Below, in pieces: positions 32,900-39,600 of a stretch of DNA of 64,000 nucleotides. Below the pieces are notes generated by a model. It had not been told where the DNA came from, did not search any database, and saw nothing but the letters and a program-made list of their open reading frames with translations. The position numbers and the translations under genes were made by a program. The stretch is from WHSW01 sp963777775 (GTDB taxonomy: Bacteria > Actinomycetota > Thermoleophilia > Solirubrobacterales > 70-9), in the NCBI GenBank assembly GCA_963777775.1, contig CAVZRL010000009.1, positions 186,001 to 250,000 on the forward strand. The letters are read 5' to 3'. Positions within the stretch are counted from its first letter, which is position 1. The number at the start of each line of letters is the position of its first letter.

Positions 32900-33643
32900 T
32901 CACTCCGGGTACTCGTCCTTGCGCCAATTGCGCGGCTCGTCGAAGGGGCCGCCCTTGGGCGTCCCCTCGAGCAGCAGGTCGAAGTACGTGACGACGAACG
33001 GGTTCGGAGCCATCGCCGTGTAGGTGTGATAAACGGTGCCGTTCTCGCGCGCGAAGGCGATCCAGCTTGGCCCCTCGCGAAGGCCGTCCTTGAGCTCAGC
33101 CCCGACCTGCCCGGCCCAGTCCTGCAACCACTGGGGCGGGTTGTCGATCATCTCCTTGACCTCGGGGATCTGCTGCGCCTGCTCCCCGGTCAGCGCGAGC
33201 CCGAAGTCCCAGGGGAAGTCGGTGTCGTACGTGGAGACGTAGGGCATCGGCCAGCCCATCCGCTCCTTGTAGGCGGCCAACCGGTCGATCGGTGCCCGCG
33301 AGAAGCAGATCAGGGTCACGTCGCGCTTGTTGAGGTGCAGGACCATCGTCTCGCTGAACGAGTCGACCAGGTTCGTGCACCCAGGGCAGGCACCCTTCTC
33401 ATAATCGGGCCCGTACATGACGTTGTAGGCGAGGAGCTGGGAGCGCCCGTCGAACAGCTCCGCGAGGGTCTTCGTTCCGTCCTCGGTGTCGAACGCGTAC
33501 TCCTTCTCCACCGGCACCCATGGCAGCTCGCGCCGCTTGCTCTTGATCTCCTCGTTTCGCTCCCCTTGCTCGGCCTCGAGCTTCGCCAGCTCGTCGCGCG
33601 CCGCCTGCCATTCCTCGCGGGTCCCGATCGCGTGCTCAGCCAT
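32900..33643 (-). CDS. DUF899 family thioredoxin-like protein
   Basis: A 247-residue protein of the DUF899 family, thought to be thioredoxin-fold. It begins with EEWQAARDELAKLEAEQGER and has the highly conserved FDGRSQLLAYNVMYGPDYEK followed by CPGCTNLVDSF, where CPGC corresponds to the CxxC position. RMGWPMPYVSTYDTDFPWDF is also diagnostic. No catalytic activity has been established for the family. Preceded upstream by GAAGAGGAGGACGAAG, a good ribosome site. Confidence 0.9.
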   Translation of the reverse strand: MAEHAIGTREEWQAARDELAKLEAEQGERNEEIKSKRRELPWVPVEKEYAFDTEDGTKTLAELFDGRSQLLAYNVMYGPDYEKGACPGCTNLVDSFSETMVLHLNKRDVTLICFSRAPIDRLAAYKERMGWPMPYVSTYDTDFPWDFGLALTGEQAQQIPEVKEMIDNPPQWLQDWAGQVGAELKDGLREGPSWIAFARENGTVYHTYTAMAPNPFVVTYFDLLLEGTPKGGPFDEPRNWRKDEYPE

Positions 33644-33713
33644 CTTCGTCCTCCTCTTCGCTCGGCAGCCCCGGTGCGCCGAGTCCGCTCGATCCGACGT
33701 TACCCGGGATTAC

Positions 33714-33743
33714 CAGATGTGACTCGCGCAGATGTGACTCGCG
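33714..33743. repeat. Tandem 15-bp duplication
   Basis: CAGATGTGACTCGCG occurs twice in perfect tandem (33714-33728 and 33729-33743) in the gap between the DUF899 gene and the left att-like repeat. Too short to be a CRISPR or a transposon end; possibly replication slippage or a dyad-free protein site. Confidence 0.85.
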
Positions 33744-33837
33744 CGGGCGCGGAAACTCATCGACCTGCGGCGAGGCCCGTGCGCGAATTGGGCGGCGAAC
33801 CCGCTGAGCCGAATCGAGGTCAAACCACCCCGCTGGT

Positions 33838-33864
33838 TCGGCTCTATCAAGCCAGATTGGCTCT
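33838..33864. repeat. Left copy of 27-bp direct repeat (possible att site)
   Basis: Starts TCGGCTCTATCAAGC and ends AGATTGGCTCT, with one mismatch to 42766-42792. Similarity resumes at the same offset with CGGA and GGGGGTG (33869 onward), matching the tRNA-Ser 3' end adjacent to the right copy. It lies just beside the stop codon of the carbonic anhydrase gene. Confidence 0.75.
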
Positions 33865-33882
33865 ATAGCGGAGAGGGGGTGC

Positions 33883-34374
33883 TCAGCTGACCTCGGCGAG
33901 CCGGCCGGTCTTGACGTCGTAGACGAAGCCCCGTACTTCGTCCTTGCGCGGGATGAATGGGCTCTGCTTGATCAGCCGGATCGATTCGCGGACGTCCTCG
34001 TCGAGATCGGGGAACGATCGCGCGGGCCACTGGGGCCGCTGGCCGGTCTGGTCCTCGAGCTTCTGCGCGAAGTCCGCATCGCTAAAGGTGAGCATGCCGC
34101 AGTCGGTGTGATGGATGAGCATGATCTCCTCCGTCCCGAGCAGATGCTGGGAGATCGCCAGGGAACGGATCTCATCGTCGGTGATCACGCCGCCCGCGTT
34201 GCGGATCACGTGCGCATCCCCGATCGAAAGGCCGAGGATCGGATACGGGTTGAGACGCGCGTCCATGCAGGCGACGATCGCGACCTTCTTGGCGGGCGGC
34301 AGCGGCAGGTCGCCCTTGTCGAAGGTCTCCGCGAAAGCCGTGTTGTTGTCGAGGAACTCGTCGATCGCGCTCAT
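33883..34374 (-). CDS. Beta-class carbonic anhydrase
   Basis: A 163-residue beta-carbonic anhydrase (CO2 hydration). Zinc ligands are in VAIVACMDARLNPYPILGL (Cys, with the Asp-Arg pair) and IMLIHHTDCGMLTF (His and Cys). HVIRNAGGVITDD is also conserved. The protein is of the short type seen in actinobacteria (Rv1284-like). The ATG at 34374 follows AGGAGG and is preferred over a longer frame reaching 34416. It lies within the repeat-flanked segment but is transcribed away from the eight-gene operon. The 229 bases between its start and the operon hold no recognised gene. Confidence 0.9.
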   Translation of the reverse strand: MSAIDEFLDNNTAFAETFDKGDLPLPPAKKVAIVACMDARLNPYPILGLSIGDAHVIRNAGGVITDDEIRSLAISQHLLGTEEIMLIHHTDCGMLTFSDADFAQKLEDQTGQRPQWPARSFPDLDEDVRESIRLIKQSPFIPRKDEVRGFVYDVKTGRLAEVS

Positions 34375-34603
34375 CCTGGCCTCCTCTGAAGCTGCGGATT
34401 GTTGGTCCCCGACCATGCTAGAGCGAGGCGCCCGGCGGGCCGGTTTCCGCTACCGGTCGATCGCCTGCGGGTTCCCCAACCGGCGAAAGCGACGCCTCAA
34501 TCTCCTCGCCACCAATCCCGATCCTCACCCTCAGCCGTACTACTTGTGCCACCTCCACCGCGGCCGCTCCCAAGAGATGCCGTACGAAGCCGAGGAATAG
34601 AAC

Positions 34604-35584
34604 GTGCTCGACGACGCGCACGCGTTTTGGCTCCGCGCGCCCGGGCGCGGGGAGATCCGGCCGGTCGCGCTGCCCGAGCCGGGGCCCGGCGATGTGGTGG
34701 TCCGCACGCTGCGGTCCGGCGTCAGCCGCGGCACCGAGACGCTGGTGTTCCGCGGCGGCGTGCCGCCGAGCCAGCACGCTGCGATGCGCGCGCCGTTCCA
34801 GGAAGGGGACTTCCCGGGGCCGGTCAAGTACGGCTACCTAAACGTCGGCGTCGTCGAGCAGGGGCCGCCGGAGCTGCGCGGCGACACGGTCTTCTGTCTA
34901 TACCCGCATCAGACGGCGTACGTTGTGCCGGCCGGCGCCGTAACCGTCGTGCCCGACGACGTGCCGTCGACGCGCGCCGTGCTCGCCGGCACCGTCGAGA
35001 CCGCCGTCAACGCCCTCTGGGACGCAGCTCCGCTGATCGGCGACCGCGTCGCCGTCGTCGGCGCCGGCATGGTCGGCTGCTGCGTCGCCCGCCTGCTCGC
35101 CCGGTTTCCGGCGTTCGAGGTCATGCTCGTCGACATCGACCCGTCACGGTCCGAGGTCGCGGCCGCGCTCGGCGCCGGCTTCGCGCTGCCGGACGACGCC
35201 GCCGGCGAGTGCGACCTGGTCGTGCACACGAGCGCGACGTCGGCCGGACTCCAGCGCTCGCTCGACCTGCTCGCGTCCGAGGGCACGGTTCTCGAACTCA
35301 GCTGGTACGGCGACACCGAGGTGCGACTCTCGCTGGGCGGTGCGTTCCATGCGGGCCGACTCCGGCTACGCGCCAGCCAGGTCGGGACGGTGTCCCCGGC
35401 CCGCAGCGCGCGACGCACGACGGCGGACCGGCTGGCCCTCGCGCTTGACCTGCTGCGCGACCCGGCGTTCGATCTGCTCGTGACCGGCGAGTCGCGCTTC
35501 GAGGAGCTGCCCGGCGTCATGGCGCGTCTGGCCGCGGGGAGCCTGCCGGCGCTCTGTCACACCATCACCTACGAGGGGGTGTAG
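34604..35584 (+). CDS. Zinc-independent MDR dehydrogenase (BchC-like N-terminus)
   Basis: A 326-residue medium-chain dehydrogenase/reductase, GTG start. The N-terminal segment RSGVSRGTETLVFRGGVPPS replaces the usual catalytic-zinc cysteine motif, and the GHE motif is absent (GPVKYGYLNVGVVEQ instead). This SRGTE form is shared with bacteriochlorophyllide dehydrogenase-like proteins. The Rossmann fold is RVAVVGAGMVGCCVARLLAR followed by VDIDPSR. The C-terminal region is shorter than usual. First gene of the eight-gene operon (three bases before the pterin-synthase homologue); probably performs an oxidation or reduction on the pathway intermediate. Confidence 0.85.
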   Translation: MLDDAHAFWLRAPGRGEIRPVALPEPGPGDVVVRTLRSGVSRGTETLVFRGGVPPSQHAAMRAPFQEGDFPGPVKYGYLNVGVVEQGPPELRGDTVFCLYPHQTAYVVPAGAVTVVPDDVPSTRAVLAGTVETAVNALWDAAPLIGDRVAVVGAGMVGCCVARLLARFPAFEVMLVDIDPSRSEVAAALGAGFALPDDAAGECDLVVHTSATSAGLQRSLDLLASEGTVLELSWYGDTEVRLSLGGAFHAGRLRLRASQVGTVSPARSARRTTADRLALALDLLRDPAFDLLVTGESRFEELPGVMARLAAGSLPALCHTITYEGV

Positions 35585-35587
35585 CGC

Positions 35588-35986
35588 GTGTTCAGCGTGA
35601 CCGTCCGCGATCACATGATGATTGCCCACAGCTTCCGCGGCGACGTGTTCGGGCCCGCGCAGCGCCTGCATGGCGCGACGTATGTCGTCGACGCCACCTT
35701 CCGCCGCGCGACGCTGGACGCCGACGGCATCGTGGTCGACATCGGGCGCGCAGCCGAGGCGCTGCGCGCCGTGATGGGCGAGCTCCACTACCGCAACCTC
35801 GACGACGACGTGGAGTTGGCGCGTGTGAACACCACCGCCGAGGCGCTTGCCCGGGTCGTCGCGGACCGGCTCGCCGAGCGCGCGCGGGAGGGCGCCATGG
35901 GCGACGGCGCGCGGGAGCTCGATGGGCTGGTGGTAACGCTGCGCGAGTCCCACATCGCGTGGGCAAGCTACGAGCGGCCGCTGTGA
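35588..35986 (+). CDS. 6-pyruvoyl-tetrahydropterin synthase/QueD homologue with altered zinc site
   Basis: A 132-residue T-fold protein of the PTPS/QueD family. VRDHMMIAHSFRG supplies the first zinc histidine and RLHGATYVVDATF the second, but the canonical HGH is HGA, so the third zinc ligand is missing. DIGRAAEALRAVMGELHYRN corresponds to the DFxxLK...DHxxLN block. The reaction may therefore differ from dihydroneopterin triphosphate conversion. Its TGA overlaps the GTG of the glycosyltransferase (GTGA). Its presence beside a RibD-type reductase suggests a pteridine or deazapurine substrate. Confidence 0.85.
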   Translation: MFSVTVRDHMMIAHSFRGDVFGPAQRLHGATYVVDATFRRATLDADGIVVDIGRAAEALRAVMGELHYRNLDDDVELARVNTTAEALARVVADRLAERAREGAMGDGARELDGLVVTLRESHIAWASYERPL

Positions 35987-37050
35987 CGGAGGTCCACGTC
36001 ATCGTCCCGGGCGACATCGACGACCCGGCGCGGCCGAGCGGTGGCAACACGTACGACCGCCGGGTCTACCGAGGGCTCGCCGCGCTCGGCTGGGCGGTGC
36101 ACGAGCACGCCGTGCCCGGCGCCTGGCCGCGGCCCGGCGAGGCGGGGCAAGCCGCCCTGGCGGGCGCCGTCCGACGGATTCCGGATGGCACCGTGGTGCT
36201 GCTCGACGGGCTAGTCGCGTCCGCCGCCCCCGAGGCGCTCGTGCCACAGGCGCGCCGGCTCCGGCAGGTTGTGCTCGTGCACATGCCGCTCGGCCACCGC
36301 CCGCCGCACGACGAGGCCGGCGCGGTCCGGGCGCGCGAGCGCGAGGTCCTCGAGGCGGCCGCCGCCGTCGTCACGACCAGCGCATGGACTCGGCGCCGGC
36401 TGGGGGAGCTGTACGCGCTGCCGGCCGACCGGGTGCACGTGGCCGCGCCTGGCGTCGACGCCGCCAGCCTCGCGCCGGGCACCGCGGCCGGCGGCGCGCT
36501 GCTGTGTGTCGCGGCGTTGACGCCCGACAAGGGGCACGACGTGCTGCTTGACGGGCTGGCGATGGCGACGGACCTGTCCTGGCGCTGCGCGTGTGTGGGC
36601 AGCCCGGTCCGCGACCCCGTGTTCGCCGACGGCGTGCGCCGCCACGCGTGGAACAGCGGGCTGGGCGACCGGGTGCGCTTCCCGGGAGCGCGTACGGGCC
36701 CAGAGCTCGACCGCGCCTTCGCCGCCGCGGACCTGCTCGTGCTCGCCTCACATGCCGAGACGTACGGCATGGTCATCACCGAGGCCCTGGCCCGCGGCCT
36801 GCCCGTGCTCGCCACCGAGGTCGGCGGGGTGACCGAGGCCCTCGGGCACGGGGACGACGGTACCCGGCCGGGGCTGCTGGTCCCGCCCGGCGACCCAGCG
36901 GCCCTCGCCGCCGCGCTGCGGACCTGGCTCGGCGACGCCGAGCTGCGCGCGCGCCTGCGCCGGGCCGCCCGGGAGCGGCGCGCGTCGCTGTACGGGTGGC
37001 CGGACACCACCTACCTCCTCGCCGGCGTTCTCGCGGGAGCGGCGCGATGA
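35983..37050 (+). CDS. GT4-family glycosyltransferase
   Basis: A 355-residue GT-B glycosyltransferase. The N-terminal donor-site side has the PSGGNTYDRRVYRGLAALG loop, typical of GT4 enzymes. The C-terminal nucleotide-sugar domain contains LLCVAALTPDKGHDVLLDGL, GARTGPELDRAFAAADLLVL and HAETYGMVITEALARGLPVL, the E-x7-E motif. No membrane anchor. The GTG at 35983 overlaps the preceding stop by four bases; a longer start at 35959 would overlap more. It likely glycosylates the product of the cluster. Confidence 0.9.
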   Translation: MTEVHVIVPGDIDDPARPSGGNTYDRRVYRGLAALGWAVHEHAVPGAWPRPGEAGQAALAGAVRRIPDGTVVLLDGLVASAAPEALVPQARRLRQVVLVHMPLGHRPPHDEAGAVRAREREVLEAAAAVVTTSAWTRRRLGELYALPADRVHVAAPGVDAASLAPGTAAGGALLCVAALTPDKGHDVLLDGLAMATDLSWRCACVGSPVRDPVFADGVRRHAWNSGLGDRVRFPGARTGPELDRAFAAADLLVLASHAETYGMVITEALARGLPVLATEVGGVTEALGHGDDGTRPGLLVPPGDPAALAAALRTWLGDAELRARLRRAARERRASLYGWPDTTYLLAGVLAGAAR

Positions 37051-37874
37051 GGGCGGAGAGCGTCGTCCCGGTGAGCCCGGAGTGGCTTCTCCTGCGCGAG
37101 CCGGCCGACGGGGCGGCGCGGTCGGCCGAGCTCGCCGAGCGCCTCGGACGGCACATCTCCGCGGCCGCCACCCTCGTGATCCACGACCTCGGCGGTGGCA
37201 GCGGCGCGATGGGCCGCTGGCTCGCGCCGCGGCTGCCCGGGCCGCAGCACTGGGTGGTGCACGACCGGGACGTAGGCCTGCTGGAGCTTGCCGTCGCCGA
37301 TGCGCCGGGCCCGGCCGCCGACGGGACGACGGTCACCGTCGAGGCGAGGCGATCGGACATCATCCGTCTCGCACCGGGGGATCTCGCCGGCGCGAGCCTC
37401 ATCGTCGCCTCGGCGCTACTCGACATGCTGACCGCCGACGGACTCGCCGGGATGCTCGGCGCCTGCACCGGAATCAGGTGTTGTCCCATGCTGCTCGGGC
37501 TTACCGTCGTCGGTCGCGTCGCCCTGACCCCGGCGGATCCCCTGGACGCGCGCTTGGCCGCCGCTTTCGATGCCCACCAACGCCGCACCACGGCGGCGGG
37601 CCCGCTGCTCGGTCCGGACGCCGTCGCGGCCGCCGTCGACGAGCTTCGCGGGACGGGCGCCGAGCTCGTCGTCAAGCCGAGCCCCTGGCGCCTCGATGCG
37701 GCCCACGCCGACCTGACGGCCGAGTGGCTCGACGGGTGGGTCGCCGCCGCCTGCGAGCAGGAGCCCGCGCTGGCCACCGAGGCCGGCGCCTACCGGGGCC
37801 GGCGCCTGGCGCAGGCGGCCGCTGGGGAGCTCGCCGTCACCGTCGACCATGCCGACCTGCTGGTGCTGCCGTGA
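37047..37874 (+). CDS. Class I SAM-dependent methyltransferase (first)
   Basis: A 275-residue methyltransferase-like protein with the SAM-binding VIHDLGGGSGAMGRWLAPRL motif and a following acidic residue (VVHDRDVGLLEL). The acid-rich LLDMLTADGLAGML region is the usual motif IV neighbourhood. The C-terminal half is family-specific. The ATG overlaps the previous stop by four bases (ATGA). Probably methylates a cluster intermediate; O-, N- or C-methylation cannot be told. Confidence 0.83.
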   Translation: MRAESVVPVSPEWLLLREPADGAARSAELAERLGRHISAAATLVIHDLGGGSGAMGRWLAPRLPGPQHWVVHDRDVGLLELAVADAPGPAADGTTVTVEARRSDIIRLAPGDLAGASLIVASALLDMLTADGLAGMLGACTGIRCCPMLLGLTVVGRVALTPADPLDARLAAAFDAHQRRTTAAGPLLGPDAVAAAVDELRGTGAELVVKPSPWRLDAAHADLTAEWLDGWVAAACEQEPALATEAGAYRGRRLAQAAAGELAVTVDHADLLVLP

Positions 37875-38893
37875 TGACCGCCGTGGACGCCGGGCGCAGC
37901 ACCACGAGCCGCCGGGCCGTGTGGTGGTGGGCCAGACTGGCCGCTGCCGCCGGGACGCTCGCTGTACTGGTCTGGAGCCTGGGCACGAGCCCATTCCTCG
38001 CCGGCCTGCGGGCGGTCGACGGCGGGGCCCTGGCGGCCGCCTCCGGCCTCGCCGTGTTGACCACCGTGTGCTGCGCCTGGCGCTGGAGGATCGTGGCCCG
38101 CGGCCTCGGCATCGACCTGCCGCTGGGTCCGGCGGTGGCCGCGTACTACCGCTCGCTGTTCCTCAACGTCACGCTCCCGGGCGGGGTGGTGGGCGACGTC
38201 CATCGCGGGATCAGCCACGGCCGCGACACGTGCGACGTCGGGCGCGGGCTGCGCGCCGTGGTGTGGGAGCGCTCGGCGGGGCAGGTCGTACAGGTCGTCG
38301 TCACCGTCGCCGTGCTCCTCGTCGTCCCGTCGCCGGTGCGGGCGACCATGCCGCTCGTCGCGCTCGCACTGCTCGCGGCGGCAGCCGGCATCGCGCTGGC
38401 GGTGCGCGTGCGGCCCGCCGTCGGCCCATCACGGTGGGCGCGGTGGCGCAGCGCCGCGGCCCGCGAGCTGCGCGACGGACTGCTCGCCCGGCGGGCGTGG
38501 CCCGCCGTCGCGCTCGCGTCGGCGCTGGTCGTGGCGGGCCACGCAGTCACGTTCCTGATCGCCGCGCGAACCGCGGGGGCGAGCGCCCCGCCGTCCCAGA
38601 TGCTGCCGCTGGCGCTGCTCGTGCTGCTGGCCGGGGTGCTGCCCAACGTCGGCGGCTGGGGGCCGCGCGAGGGCGTGACGGCTTGGGCGTTCGCCGCCGC
38701 CGGCCTGGGCGCGTCAGTCGGGGTCGCCACCGCGGTCGTCTACGGCGTGATGGTGTTCGTCGCCAGCCTGCCGGGCGCCGCCGTGCTGCTGGCGGCCTGG
38801 GTTCGCCGCAGCCGGTCGGCGCCGTGGCTCGAGTGGCCGCTCCCGGCCAGGCTCGCGGTGCTCGCGCGTCGGGACGGAGCCCCAGATGCCTGA
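37874..38893 (+). CDS. Lysylphosphatidylglycerol synthase-type integral membrane protein (UPF0104)
   Basis: A 339-residue membrane protein with about eight helices and no soluble aminoacyl-transferase domain. It carries the UPF0104/LPG_synthase_TM motifs AYYRSLFLNVTLPGGVVGDV and, near the end, LPNVGGWGPREGVTAWAFA. In MprF the equivalent domain flips lipid; stand-alone copies are often beside glycosyltransferases. In this operon it may move a lipid-linked or amphipathic product across the membrane. Start codon ATG at 37874 overlaps the previous stop by one base; GTG 37871 is also possible. Confidence 0.88.
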   Translation: MTAVDAGRSTTSRRAVWWWARLAAAAGTLAVLVWSLGTSPFLAGLRAVDGGALAAASGLAVLTTVCCAWRWRIVARGLGIDLPLGPAVAAYYRSLFLNVTLPGGVVGDVHRGISHGRDTCDVGRGLRAVVWERSAGQVVQVVVTVAVLLVVPSPVRATMPLVALALLAAAAGIALAVRVRPAVGPSRWARWRSAAARELRDGLLARRAWPAVALASALVVAGHAVTFLIAARTAGASAPPSQMLPLALLVLLAGVLPNVGGWGPREGVTAWAFAAAGLGASVGVATAVVYGVMVFVASLPGAAVLLAAWVRRSRSAPWLEWPLPARLAVLARRDGAPDA

Positions 38894-39575
38894 CCGCCCG
38901 TACACCGTGCTCAGCTGCAGCGCGTCGCTCGACGGCTACCTCGGGGACCGGACGCCGCGCCTGGCGCTGTCCAACGAGGCGGACTTCGACCGGGTCGACG
39001 AGGTGCGGGCCTCCTGCGACGCGATCATGGTCGGCGCGGTCACGGTGCGCACCGACAACCCCCGGCTGCTCGTACGCTCGCAGGCCCGCCGCGACGAGCG
39101 CGAGGTCCGCGGGCTCGCATCGTCTCCGATGAAGATCACCGTCACGGACCGAGTGGACCTCGACGAGCGCTCGAACTTCTTCACCACCGGCGAGACCGAG
39201 AAGCTCGTCTACACCTCGAGCTCGCGCGTGCCCAAGGCCCGCGCGCGGCTCGGGCCGGTGGCGACGATCGTGGACGGCGGTCGGCGCGTGCGGATGCGCC
39301 GGCTCAGCGAGGACCTCGCCGACCGCGGTGTGGAGCGGCTCATGGTCGAGGGCGGCGGCGTGGTCCACACCCAGTTCCTGGCCGACGACCTCGTCGACGA
39401 GCTGCAACTCGTCGTTGCCCCCTTCTTCGTCGGCGACTCGAGCGCCCCGCGCTTCGTGCGCGACGGGCGCTTCCCGTGGAACGCCCAGCGGCGCGCGACG
39501 CTCGCCGAGGTGCGCCAGATCGGCGACCTGGTGCTGCTGCGCTACGCGCTCTCACCCCGGTTCCGGGACGAATGA
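38886..39575 (+). CDS. RibD C-terminal-type pteridine/pyrimidine reductase
   Basis: A 229-residue reductase of the RibD_C/dihydrofolate-reductase-like family. The signature elements are SCSASLDGYLGDR, CDAIMVGAVTVRTDNPRLLV and LMVEGGGVVHTQFLADDLVD, then ELQLVVAPFFVGD. Family members reduce the ribosyl side chain of riboflavin precursors or pterin-like rings using NADPH. The deaminase domain of RibD is absent. It overlaps the LPG-synthase-type gene by eight bases. With the PTPS homologue it is the main argument that the cluster builds a pteridine-like compound. Confidence 0.88.
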   Translation: MPDRPYTVLSCSASLDGYLGDRTPRLALSNEADFDRVDEVRASCDAIMVGAVTVRTDNPRLLVRSQARRDEREVRGLASSPMKITVTDRVDLDERSNFFTTGETEKLVYTSSSRVPKARARLGPVATIVDGGRRVRMRRLSEDLADRGVERLMVEGGGVVHTQFLADDLVDELQLVVAPFFVGDSSAPRFVRDGRFPWNAQRRATLAEVRQIGDLVLLRYALSPRFRDE

Positions 39576-39600
39576 ACGAGGCTCGGTGCGAGCGAGTCAT

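Noticed and set aside
33026..33868. 280-codon plus-strand frame over the DUF899 gene
   Set aside because: Antisense of DUF899; useful only because its end led to recognition of the repeat shared with 42766-42792.
34417..34600. Short frame (61 codons) between the carbonic anhydrase and the operon
   Set aside because: No ribosome site, no family and arginine-rich composition; probably non-coding.
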